DNA of 28,036 nucleotides from CBDVBZ01 sp965372355 (GTDB lineage: Bacteria > Krumholzibacteriota > Krumholzibacteriia > WVZY01). Position 1 is the stretch's first letter, and each line of letters starts with the position of its first letter. The position numbers were made by a program, and so were the translations under genes. The stretch covers positions 1 to 28,036 of the forward strand of contig CBDVBZ010000035.1 in the NCBI GenBank assembly GCA_965372355.1, read 5' to 3'. The notes under the pieces are model-generated. The model was not told the DNA's origin. It made no database searches and saw only the letters and a list, made by a program, of their open reading frames with translations. Positions 15,368-23,441 of the stretch are shown in pieces.

Positions 15368-16831
15368 ATGAAGAACAGTCCCATACCGATAAACCGCATT
15401 CCGATTCGCATCGAGCCCAATCCCAGCCGGGTCATATCGAGGTTCTTCCTCCCCGGCGACGACGCGAGGTCCCGCAGGATGATCGAACGGGCGCTTGCAA
15501 TCGAAGAACAAGGGGCGTCGGCCATACTCGACAATCTGCGGCTCAATTATAGCGGACAGCATGAAGATATCGATCAGATATGGCGCAGCCATTTCGATCG
15601 AGTGCGACAACATGTTCCACCTGGGTCCAAAGTTAGCGAAAAGCGCGCACTTCTGATCGGCGCGTATTTCACGATGGAATACGCCATCGAGTCGGCCGCA
15701 CTCTTCAATCCTTCGATTGTCCCCACTTTTGACCAAACGGGTCTCCCCGAGGGGTCTACGAGGTTTCTCATAAGTCTTCGTGCGACCGGGGAGGGGCACC
15801 TTTCATCGATTGTGTTCCGGCGGGGCGTCATCGACTCGAACAATCACATCGTTGTCGGCGGTGACAGTCCGGTAAGTCGCCCGCTGGAGGTGGTCGAGGA
15901 TACGATCTACGACGGGGCAGTCTTTCGCGAGACACTGATCGACATCGGGGCATCGAGCACTCTCGCCGAAAACGTGTTGAAGCGCCTGGGAGACCGTTTC
16001 ACATACAGCGAGCTGACCGCAGAGCTCCAGAAGGCCGCCCGCTCCCACGACTCAGCGCCGGAGGCCGAGGAGGGCGTGGAGAACGTCATGTGCCTCGCCA
16101 GGTCCAACTACACGCTGGTCCTGCCGGAGGACGCCTATCCATCGGAGATCGTGATCTTTCCCTCGTCGGAAAACGAGAGCCGGGGGATAGAAGATGTGCG
16201 CCTGGTCCGGTTCACGGATGATGATGGGACGTCACGTAACTACGGAACCTACACGGCGTACAACGGTTTTGCCACGTTTCCAACACTTCTGGAAACCACC
16301 GATTATCAGACCATCCAGATGCGCACCATGTACGGACGATATGCCAAAAACAAGGGTATGGCGCTTTTCCCTCGCAAGATCAACGGCAAATACGTCATGT
16401 CCGGAAGACTCGACGGAGAGAATCTGTACATACTCGAATCGGACAACATCCGCTTCTGGAATGAAGGCCGACTCGCTCAGACACCAAAGTACTGGTGGGA
16501 AACGGTCGTTATCGGCAACTGTGGCTCACCGCTCGAAACGGACGAAGGCTGGTTGCTGCTCACTCATGGCGTGGGACCGATGCGGCAGTACTGCATCGGC
16601 GCTGCCCTTCTCGACCTCGATGACCCCTACAGATTGATCGGCCGGACCCAAGAACCGTTGATCGTCCCCACCGCCGAGGAACGTGTAGGCTACGTCCCCA
16701 ATGTGGCGTACACCTGTGGGGCAATGATTCACAACGATGTCGTACTTATCCCCTACGCGATGAGCGATATGGTGACGACGTTTGCTACCGTGCCGCTGGC
16801 GGATCTGCTCAGACAGCTCAAAAGCGGATAA
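15368..16831 (+). CDS. GH130-family beta-mannoside phosphorylase/hydrolase-like enzyme
   Basis: A 487-residue protein of glycoside hydrolase family 130, whose members phosphorolyse or hydrolyse beta-mannosides with a five-bladed beta-propeller. The propeller covers about residues 240-487 with RSNYTLVLP, IEDVRLVRF (274-282), YTAYNGF, KNKGMALFPRKINGKYVM, GNCGSPLETDEGWLLLTHGV and a final VPNVAYTCGAM. Asp276 in the E-D-x-R motif matches the catalytic Asp position; the usual following Pro is Val. Residues 1-235 form a helical/beta N-terminal region, so the protein is longer than simple GH130 phosphorylases (about 320-400). No signal peptide is visible, suggesting cytoplasmic action. The ATG at 15368 lacks a clear ribosome-binding site, but no better start keeps the N-terminal RVISRFFLPGDDARS. 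Exact reaction is uncertain. Confidence 0.82.
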   Translation: MKNSPIPINRIPIRIEPNPSRVISRFFLPGDDARSRRMIERALAIEEQGASAILDNLRLNYSGQHEDIDQIWRSHFDRVRQHVPPGSKVSEKRALLIGAYFTMEYAIESAALFNPSIVPTFDQTGLPEGSTRFLISLRATGEGHLSSIVFRRGVIDSNNHIVVGGDSPVSRPLEVVEDTIYDGAVFRETLIDIGASSTLAENVLKRLGDRFTYSELTAELQKAARSHDSAPEAEEGVENVMCLARSNYTLVLPEDAYPSEIVIFPSSENESRGIEDVRLVRFTDDDGTSRNYGTYTAYNGFATFPTLLETTDYQTIQMRTMYGRYAKNKGMALFPRKINGKYVMSGRLDGENLYILESDNIRFWNEGRLAQTPKYWWETVVIGNCGSPLETDEGWLLLTHGVGPMRQYCIGAALLDLDDPYRLIGRTQEPLIVPTAEERVGYVPNVAYTCGAMIHNDVVLIPYAMSDMVTTFATVPLADLLRQLKSG

Positions 16832-16838
16832 TCGGTGG

Positions 16839-18329
16839 TTATATCGGCTCTCCGGGCCCAATCGGTATACCGATCAGATACCACGCGACGAGCAGGATCG
16901 TCCACGCGATGAATGTAAAGATCGCATACGGCAGGAGCAGCCCCGCAACCGTGCCGATCCCCGCGTCCTCGTCGTACTGCTGGACCCACCCGAGTATCAG
17001 CGGGAACATCACGTAGAGCGGACTGATACCGTTCGTGATCGAATCGCCAATGCGGTAGAGAAGCTGAGTCAGCGCGGGGCTGAGATCGATGTGATAGAAC
17101 ATCGGCACAAAAACCGGGGCCATCATCGCCCATTTCGCCGACCCGCTACCGATAAAGAGATTCAGGAACATCGTTATGATGATGAACGATATGAAGAGCG
17201 GGATCCCCGAGAACCCCATGGACTCGAGAAAGATGGCTCCCTTGATCGAGATGATCTGGTCCAGGTTCGACCATCGGAAGAATGAGATGAACTGGGCGAT
17301 GAGAAACACCAGGACGATATACGGTGCGAGATCACGCACGCCGGCAATCATGAAATGCGCGGCATCGCTGGATTTCTTTATCGTCCCGACGATCTTTCCA
17401 TAAACGTACCCCACGATCACAAAGAGGAAGAAGAGGATCGGTATGAGGCTCTTGAAGAACGGTGATCGCATGAACAGCGTGGGATCCGGATGCCGGAGGA
17501 TCCCGTTTTGCGGGGCAATGGTCAGCGAGAAGGCAAAGAGGTACAAGACACCTGCCAGGGTCGCCCAGAGAAGTCCCTTCTTCTCGACCGATGTCAGCGC
17601 TTTCTGCGCTTCCCCTTCCCCACCCCTTATCTTGTAACGAGCGCACATCGGTATCGTGTATTTCTTGACGACAAATGTCCCTACGAAGGCAAGGACAAAA
17701 GTCGCCGCGATCATGAAGTACCAGTTGCACGTCGCAATGACCTCGCCGTCGGGCTCGATCGCACCGAAGACTTCCGTCGTAATCGCGGCGAGCAGCACAT
17801 CGGTGCCGGCGGGCACGAGGTTCGCCGTAAACCCGGCCGTGGCGGCGGCGTAGCCCAACACCAAACCGGCAAGCGGATGCCACCCGAGCCGTTTGAAGAT
17901 GATCGCGGCGATTGGCGGGACGACAACGATGCCCGCATCGGACCCGATGTTGCCGCAGGCCGCCGCGACAACGATGACGGGGATCACCATCCACTTCGGG
18001 ACTCTGCCGATGACACTCCGGATCAGTGTCTCGAGATACCCGCTCCGCTCCGTGATCGACACTCCCATGAGCATCACGACCACCAGCCCCAGAGGTGCAA
18101 AATGGGTAAAGTTCGTGATCATCCTTTCCAGGAATTGACGAAACATATCGGCGGAGATGAGATTCTTGGCCACGACCAGCTCGCCCGTTTTAGGATTGGC
18201 CGCGGACCAATCCACCAGTCCGGCTAGAAGTGAAAGACCGAGAATAATGAGGCAAAGGTAGACAAACAGGATGACCGGATGGGGGAGCTTATTCCCTACC
18301 CTCTCGATGAATCTGAAGAACCGCTCCAT
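16839..18329 (-). CDS. AbgT-family transporter (p-aminobenzoyl-glutamate type)
   Basis: A 496-residue integral membrane protein of the AbgT family. Members import p-aminobenzoyl-glutamate, a folate breakdown product, or export sulfonamides using ion gradients. The family signature IGSGSAKWAMMAPVFVPM (near residue 395) is present, with GNIGSDAGIVVVPPIAAIIF and FTANLVPAGTDVLLAAIT in the first half, giving the inverted-repeat architecture with two re-entrant hairpins. The length is normal. AAGGGTGGG lies just upstream of the ATG. The stop is only 7 bp from the stop of the convergent GH130 gene, with no visible terminator between. No peptidase partner (abgA/abgB) is nearby, so the substrate here is open. 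Confidence 0.93.
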   Translation of the reverse strand: MERFFRFIERVGNKLPHPVILFVYLCLIILGLSLLAGLVDWSAANPKTGELVVAKNLISADMFRQFLERMITNFTHFAPLGLVVVMLMGVSITERSGYLETLIRSVIGRVPKWMVIPVIVVAAACGNIGSDAGIVVVPPIAAIIFKRLGWHPLAGLVLGYAAATAGFTANLVPAGTDVLLAAITTEVFGAIEPDGEVIATCNWYFMIAATFVLAFVGTFVVKKYTIPMCARYKIRGGEGEAQKALTSVEKKGLLWATLAGVLYLFAFSLTIAPQNGILRHPDPTLFMRSPFFKSLIPILFFLFVIVGYVYGKIVGTIKKSSDAAHFMIAGVRDLAPYIVLVFLIAQFISFFRWSNLDQIISIKGAIFLESMGFSGIPLFISFIIITMFLNLFIGSGSAKWAMMAPVFVPMFYHIDLSPALTQLLYRIGDSITNGISPLYVMFPLILGWVQQYDEDAGIGTVAGLLLPYAIFTFIAWTILLVAWYLIGIPIGPGEPI

Positions 18330-18359
18330 TGGCCCACCCTTCCGGTTGGTGAAAGCGCT

Positions 18360-18389
18360 ATCCTAGCAGTGATCTCGTCATCAGATCAA
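18360..18389 (-). promoter_or_regulatory. Candidate promoter for the AbgT gene
   Basis: On the minus strand, -35 TTGATC (4 of 6) and -10 TAGGAT (4 of 6) with an 18-bp spacer, in the 102-bp gap after the TMTC-like gene. Transcription would start near 18353, giving a leader of about 25 nt. Confidence 0.33.
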
Positions 18390-18431
18390 CGACGGATTCC
18401 GGAGCGACCACCGAGCGTTATCGCCCGTCGC

Positions 18432-20225
18432 TCATTCGCCGCCCAGAATCTCCTGGGCCTCCCGGCGGTACGGATCATCCTTGTCGTAAAGAGAAAGGAA
18501 TTCTCGCGCGTGCTGTTTTGCGAGCGCTCTGTTGCCTGCGGCATTCTCGATACGCGCGAGGTGATAGTATGCGGCCCGATAGTCCGGTCCGGCGCGCGCG
18601 GCACGCTCGAGATGTATTCGTGCCGACTCCGGGTTGCCCTGCTGCATCAAGATCAACGCGAGGTTCCAATTGGGGAGTGCATACTCGGGACTCATCGCCA
18701 GCACCTTCTCGTACGCGCGGATGGCTTTATCGAGGTTTCCGTTCTGCTGTGCGTTCAACCCAACCTGGACCAGCACCCTCGGACTGTCAGGTGCCTGTTG
18801 CGCTGCTTTCGCAAAAAGGGTCTCATTACTCTCCCAGTCGTTGTTGCGCACAACCGTCTGACCGGCAAAGACCACTACAATCAGACCAAAGGCGATCACG
18901 AGTGGTGTCGCAACGGCTGGCGATATCTTCCACGGGTGCACCGCCCGTCCTCCACCTTGCCGTCGAAGCGCCGGGACACGGACCACGATCGCTGACGCAA
19001 AAACGGTCCCGAAGATCAAGACAACCCCGAGCGACGGCAAATAGAGAAAGCGCTCTGCAGCGAGCTGTGCGATGGGAATGATGTGGAGCACCGGTAGGAT
19101 CCCAAGCACAAAGATGGCGATACCGAGAAGCACGGGCTGACGATCGCGAAAACGCCACACAGCCCACACAACGAGGGCCACCAGAGCGGCACCGACAAGC
19201 GGCAGACCGACAACCGATGTGGGGACCGGGACCGTGAACTCGATCGTCAGCGTCAGCGGCAACAGGACCTTGTAGAGATAGCCCGCAAAGATTGATAGCG
19301 GAAACACCATCTGACCGATCGCGTCCGGCGGGATCGGAGTGTTGGCCGACGCGGCGGTACCCAGGACCTGACGTCTCACGATGAGCTCGAGTGCAAGAGC
19401 GCCGAAGAACAGAAGGAGGGTGAGCACGCGGCGTCTCTTCTCCCTGGCAGCCGGTTGTCGGGAAGACGGGGCGAGCAGATCGTCGAACGGTCCCAATTCG
19501 AACAACACGACGATGAGCGGCACAAACGCCGCCGTTTCCTTCGAGAACATCCCCAGCGCAAAGGCCGCGAGCGAGGCGATCAACGCGAACACGCTTCGGC
19601 GCCTTCGGGCGATAACATAGAGCGACAACGAAACAAGGGACCACATCGTCGCCAGGATATCCGTCCGCCCGGAGATCCACGCGACCGACTCGGTATGCAC
19701 CGGATGGACCGAGAACAGAAGCGCGGTCACCAGAGCGAGCACAGTATTCCCGAAGAGCACGTACACGAAGACAAAGACCATGGCGCACGTCGCCGCGTTC
19801 CAGAATACATTCATCCAGTGGAACCCTGCCGGCTTGCCGTCGAAGAGTCTGTAATCAACATGGTAGGAGAGGGTTACGAGCGGCCGGTAGTACGAGCTCC
19901 TGTCGGCCTCGAATCGGTCGTCCATACGGACGGCGCCCCCGCGGCGCAGCGTTGGCCAGAAGTCCTCGGTAAAGATCTTGGATACCGTCTCCGCATCGAG
20001 TCTCTTCACCACGGGATTGTTAACGATCAGATCGGTATCATCCCATACAAAGCCGTGATTGAGAGTGTTTGCGTAGAGCAAGAAGGAGACAACAAAGATG
20101 CCGAGCGCCGCCACCCAGGGTCTGACGCGCGACGCTTTGGCGGAAGGCTTCGATCTCCCCTGGGGTTTGGGTTGCGCGCGATCGAGGCGCTTGCCCTTCG
20201 TTTTATTTTTGTTTCCTTGTTTCAT
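18432..20225 (-). CDS. TMTC-like GT-C glycosyltransferase with C-terminal TPR repeats
   Basis: A 597-residue membrane protein resembling the TMTC/GT105 protein O-mannosyltransferases. A basic cytosolic tail (1-34, Lys/Arg/Gln-rich) leads into helix 1. The first loop contains NHGFVWDDTDLIVNNP, whose W-D-D acidic pair is the expected catalytic site. The hallmark SYYRPLVTLSYHVDY (111-125) and HPVHTESVAWISGRTDILA (174-192) follow, then about ten membrane helices. From about residue 475 there are roughly three TPRs (NLDKAIRAYEKVLAMSPEYA, NPESARIHLERAARAGPDYR) that may bind acceptor proteins. The ATG at 20225 is preferred: the longer open frame upstream runs antisense through the neighbouring lipoprotein gene. 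No ribosome-binding site is visible, and the predicted leader is only about 16 nt. The sugar and acceptor are unknown. Confidence 0.87.
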   Translation of the reverse strand: MKQGNKNKTKGKRLDRAQPKPQGRSKPSAKASRVRPWVAALGIFVVSFLLYANTLNHGFVWDDTDLIVNNPVVKRLDAETVSKIFTEDFWPTLRRGGAVRMDDRFEADRSSYYRPLVTLSYHVDYRLFDGKPAGFHWMNVFWNAATCAMVFVFVYVLFGNTVLALVTALLFSVHPVHTESVAWISGRTDILATMWSLVSLSLYVIARRRRSVFALIASLAAFALGMFSKETAAFVPLIVVLFELGPFDDLLAPSSRQPAAREKRRRVLTLLLFFGALALELIVRRQVLGTAASANTPIPPDAIGQMVFPLSIFAGYLYKVLLPLTLTIEFTVPVPTSVVGLPLVGAALVALVVWAVWRFRDRQPVLLGIAIFVLGILPVLHIIPIAQLAAERFLYLPSLGVVLIFGTVFASAIVVRVPALRRQGGGRAVHPWKISPAVATPLVIAFGLIVVVFAGQTVVRNNDWESNETLFAKAAQQAPDSPRVLVQVGLNAQQNGNLDKAIRAYEKVLAMSPEYALPNWNLALILMQQGNPESARIHLERAARAGPDYRAAYYHLARIENAAGNRALAKQHAREFLSLYDKDDPYRREAQEILGGE

Positions 20226-20247
20226 GACGTCAGCCCGGTTTGAGCGG

Positions 20248-20256
20248 AGTATACCA
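20248..20256 (-). promoter_or_regulatory. Extended -10 promoter for the TMTC-like gene
   Basis: On the minus strand TGG-TATACT is an extended -10 element (TGn plus 5 of 6), without a recognisable -35. The start of transcription would be near 20241, about 16 nt before the ATG at 20225. Confidence 0.4.
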
Positions 20257-20320
20257 GGGAACATCGATGGAAGCGAAGGCGGCAATGACGGAATTTCCAA
20301 CCCCGTCTGCCGAACTCTTG

Positions 20321-20329
20321 TGGTAGACT
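20321..20329 (+). promoter_or_regulatory. Weak extended -10 promoter for the coiled-coil lipoprotein
   Basis: TGG-TAGACT matches the TGn extension and 4 of 6 of the -10 consensus, without a clear -35. Transcription would start near 20336, about 70 nt before the ATG at 20407. Confidence 0.25.
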
Positions 20330-20406
20330 CTTTTTTTATTCCGTCATCAAACAAGTACCGGCTCCACACCCGTGCGTGAAGCCATGGTTCTAAACAGGAG
20401 GTTTCG

Positions 20407-20955
20407 ATGCGATCCATCCTTAACCGGAGCCAGCGGTCCGCTCTGGCCCTACTGCTCGCTGTTGCTCTCATCGTTCCGCTTCTGGGCGGTTGTTCGACGC
20501 TCGGTATCGCGACGCTCGATGATCTCAACGCGACGGAGACCCGTCTGCGGACCTCGAACAATGCGGCTGCCACCCGCATTGACGATATAGAGAAAGACAA
20601 GGCCGATATGCAGCAGACGCTGATGCAGGTCACGGCAAGTCTCGATACGCTCAATTCCCGGTTTGAACGGGCGAGTGTGTGGCTCCAGAACATGAACCTC
20701 GATACGATCTCTGCGGACGCCCAAAGGGCGCAGCAGGCCGCAATGAGCGCGGAGTCCCGAGCCGCGGCCTTTCTCACCCACTATATCGAGTGGATGAAGG
20801 CGCAGCAGACGCTGCTCCAGGAGCAGATCGCGGCGCTCGAGGCCAAGATGGAAAATGCTGAGACTGGAGCCTCGGGATCGGGCGACGAAGGCGCTTCCGA
20901 CAAACCTGCCGATTCTGGGGGCGATGACGAATCATCGGGGGGCGGCGGGAGCTAG
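20407..20955 (+). CDS. Small coiled-coil lipoprotein with acidic Gly/Ser tail
   Basis: A 182-residue exported lipoprotein. The signal sequence has basic residues, a hydrophobic core and the lipobox LGGC, with lipidation at Cys29 followed by Ser-Thr. Residues about 38-150 are continuously helical with heptad spacing (LNATETRLRTSNNAAATRID and QQTLLQEQIAALEAKMENAE), predicting coiled coils. The last 30 residues are a low-complexity Gly/Ser/Asp/Glu tail. It is Lpp-like in general layout (lipid anchor plus helical rod) but longer and without the terminal Lys of Braun's lipoprotein. AGGAGG lies 6 nt upstream of the ATG. It may span or organise the cell envelope; no specific family is recognised. 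It converges with the DUF5916 gene, with 17 bp between stops. Confidence 0.85.
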   Translation: MRSILNRSQRSALALLLAVALIVPLLGGCSTLGIATLDDLNATETRLRTSNNAAATRIDDIEKDKADMQQTLMQVTASLDTLNSRFERASVWLQNMNLDTISADAQRAQQAAMSAESRAAAFLTHYIEWMKAQQTLLQEQIAALEAKMENAETGASGSGDEGASDKPADSGGDDESSGGGGS

Positions 20956-20972
20956 AGGCATCGCGCGCTTAG

Positions 20973-23270
20973 CTACAGCCGGATCAGATACTGGAATTTG
21001 AGGAAGTACTGCCGGGCGGTCAGGGTCCACCCCGCCCGACCGTTGTCAATAGGGTTCAGATCCTCGTAGCGCTGTGTCGAGCCGATGTAGAAAACCGAGA
21101 GCGAGTTGATCCGGTAGGTGATGAGCGGGTCGACGTCCCAACACTCGTAGCGATCGTTGTGCTGCAACACCAGCCGTCCCGACAAGCGCCGCGATACCTG
21201 CAGTGACATGCGGGTTCGGAAAATGGACTGCGAGAAGAGCGGGGTGTCCGTCTCCAGATCGTTGCTAAAAGCGTTGTCGTATGACAAGTGAACGAGGAGC
21301 CGATCGATTGGTCTGACGTCCGCCCACAGCCCCCGCGTCGTCTCCCTTCCCATCACCAGCTGCCACCGGGCGATGCGGTCACCGTAGTTGTAGTAGCCGC
21401 CGAATCTGAGCGCGGCGCTGGGTTGTGTGCTAAAGCAGGTGTGCGCCAGCCAGATATTCGGGAAATAGACCCCACCGAACAGTTCGTTGCTGTGCATGTA
21501 CCGGGAGTGGCTCCCGGTCTGGGCGGCCCGCAGTCTGATTTGAAGGTTGGCATTGACCCATTCGTCTTTGCGCACTCCCGAGAAATTCCACTTGCGACCG
21601 CCCTCTATACTACCGTTGATGTTCTCCAATACGGTGCTGTCCTCGAAGCGTAGAACACCTCCCATGTTGGCCGTTCCGATCCGGTGGTTGTTTTGCGGCT
21701 CGAAGCCGTTGTCCGCCCGGAATGTCGGGCTCCGTTCACGGTAGTCACCCCCAAACCAGTAGTTGGCCGTACTGCGGTTGATCCGGGCGTAGAGACCGTG
21801 GCCCCAGAACGTCTCGCCATCGAGCCCGTTGGTGTGCACGCCGTCGAATCGCGTCTCGTTGAACGCGCTATCCGTCAGGGCGAGGTTGAAGACTTCCTGT
21901 GTGCGTGTTGCCATCACCTGGAAGCGAAAGGCGTTGCTGGCGGAAAACCGGATCCTGCCGTCGACACCGGCCAGCGATCCCGATCCGCCGCCTCTGAAAC
22001 GCCGGTCGGTCGCAATCAAACCCAAGTGCGATTGTTCCCCGAGGTCGTGTCTCGCGCGCAGGATGTTGGAATAGCTCTCACCGTTGGCGACGAACGCGCT
22101 CCCCTCCTCGAACGGTAGAATGATCACGGAATGATCGTCCCGGGCAGATAGAAATGCGGCGCTGTTCGATCCCCGTCGCCAGGTCACCTTGCCGGCCACC
22201 ATCGGATCGTTGACCGACCGCGTGTACACGGCGTCAAAGTACGTATTGAATAGATCGCTGCCCTCCTGAAAGAAGGGCCGCCGCTCGGGGTAAAAGAGCG
22301 CGAACGTCGTATTGACGTCGATCTGAGCGGCATCCGCTTCCACCTGGCTGAAGTCCGGGTTAACCGTTGCCTCGGCGGTCAGCTCGGACGAGAAGTCGTA
22401 TGCGACACCCAGCGAGACGTCGCCCTTGGCGACGCCGTTTGCGAAATCGCCGTCCGAGTCCATCACGCCGGCCTGGTACCCGACGACGGCGGGCAGTACA
22501 TCGAGACCCGTACCCGGTTTGATGCCCCTGATACCCGTGACCGTCCCCCACTGACACGGCCAGCAGTCCTCGTCGCGGTCGTAGGCCGCCCACGAGTACT
22601 GGTACCGTACCTCGCGCGGACGGTTGCGCCAGAAATCGACGCGCCACGCCTGCTCGTGGGTCCCCGGAAACCGGAGTCTCGTGTACGGTATCGCCATCTC
22701 GACCACCCACCCGAAATCCGTGATACGGCCTGCTGTGTCGAAGATCATATCGTAGGTAATGTCCTCGCCCTGAGCAGACGAGAAGAGGAGGTCTCCGGGG
22801 ATGCCGTAGGGGTTGGAAGCGAGCTCGTAGGCGAGCGTGGCCTCGCCGTAGGTGTCGAGACACAGGATCACATAGTCGTCGGAGAATATATCGTCCCGCT
22901 CGCAGAATGAGGCCCGGACCTCGCGGGGGTTGTCGTAGCAGATCCAGGCCACGTAGAGGTTGGCGTCGTCGTACGTAATGAGAACCCTGGTGTCGACGTC
23001 GGGTTGGGTCTGGTCGCCGGGGTTGTGCTCGGCGAAGTTCTCTGCGACGGCGGCCCCACTCCAGCCGGGATCCTGCAATTGCCCATCGATCTTGATCTCA
23101 CCAGCGGCGGGGGATATCTCGAGTTTGGGATGATAGACAGGAGTGTATTCGTCCTGGGCGACGCAAGCGGACGCGAAGTAAACGACGCAAGCTACTGGTA
23201 TGACACCTGTTACAAATCTGCCAAAACGGGTCCAATTCGCGCGCAATGCTGCTCTCCCCTTCTGCCACAT
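20973..23270 (-). CDS. DUF5916 envelope protein: CBM9-like domain plus outer-membrane barrel
   Basis: A 765-residue exported protein. After a signal sequence (h-region GVIPVACVVYFASACVA) a CBM9-like sandwich covers about 45-230 (GEIKIDGQLQDPGW, DVDTRVLITYDDANLYVAW, GWVVEMAIPYTRLRF). The DUF5916 part follows with the hallmark FALFYPERRPFFQEGSDLF, then alternating amphipathic strands to the end, as expected for a beta-barrel. DUF5916 proteins are common in Bacteroidota and Gemmatimonadota-like bacteria; their function is poorly known, with glycan or protein binding suggested. The start is uncertain. The ATG at 23270 has no ribosome-binding site, whereas the in-frame TTG at 23246 has AAGGGGAG 7 nt upstream and still leaves a complete signal sequence; I consider TTG at least as likely. 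Confidence 0.87.
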   Translation of the reverse strand: MWQKGRAALRANWTRFGRFVTGVIPVACVVYFASACVAQDEYTPVYHPKLEISPAAGEIKIDGQLQDPGWSGAAVAENFAEHNPGDQTQPDVDTRVLITYDDANLYVAWICYDNPREVRASFCERDDIFSDDYVILCLDTYGEATLAYELASNPYGIPGDLLFSSAQGEDITYDMIFDTAGRITDFGWVVEMAIPYTRLRFPGTHEQAWRVDFWRNRPREVRYQYSWAAYDRDEDCWPCQWGTVTGIRGIKPGTGLDVLPAVVGYQAGVMDSDGDFANGVAKGDVSLGVAYDFSSELTAEATVNPDFSQVEADAAQIDVNTTFALFYPERRPFFQEGSDLFNTYFDAVYTRSVNDPMVAGKVTWRRGSNSAAFLSARDDHSVIILPFEEGSAFVANGESYSNILRARHDLGEQSHLGLIATDRRFRGGGSGSLAGVDGRIRFSASNAFRFQVMATRTQEVFNLALTDSAFNETRFDGVHTNGLDGETFWGHGLYARINRSTANYWFGGDYRERSPTFRADNGFEPQNNHRIGTANMGGVLRFEDSTVLENINGSIEGGRKWNFSGVRKDEWVNANLQIRLRAAQTGSHSRYMHSNELFGGVYFPNIWLAHTCFSTQPSAALRFGGYYNYGDRIARWQLVMGRETTRGLWADVRPIDRLLVHLSYDNAFSNDLETDTPLFSQSIFRTRMSLQVSRRLSGRLVLQHNDRYECWDVDPLITYRINSLSVFYIGSTQRYEDLNPIDNGRAGWTLTARQYFLKFQYLIRL

Positions 23271-23441
23271 CGCAGCCGCGAGGACGATTGCACCGGGTCA
23301 TGGGCGGGCGGGCCTCGTCTATTTTGTACGAACCCAAGGGGAAAGAGTTGCAGCAGTTGGTACCCCGAACTGGCTTTGCTCGAGGACGCGGGTATAACGA
23401 GGATCCCGCTGGGTTTTTCATCGACGGAAATACGATTTCGA

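Noticed and set aside
20226..20777. Upstream extension of the TMTC-like reading frame
   Set aside because: It runs antisense through the coiled-coil lipoprotein gene and encodes Arg/Ser-rich sequence typical of a shadow frame.
23388..23418. GCGGG/CCCGC hairpin followed by TTTTT on the plus strand, as a terminator
   Set aside because: The stem is only 5 bp, and no plus-strand gene lies upstream that it could terminate; on the minus strand, where tex is transcribed, the T-tract is on the wrong side.
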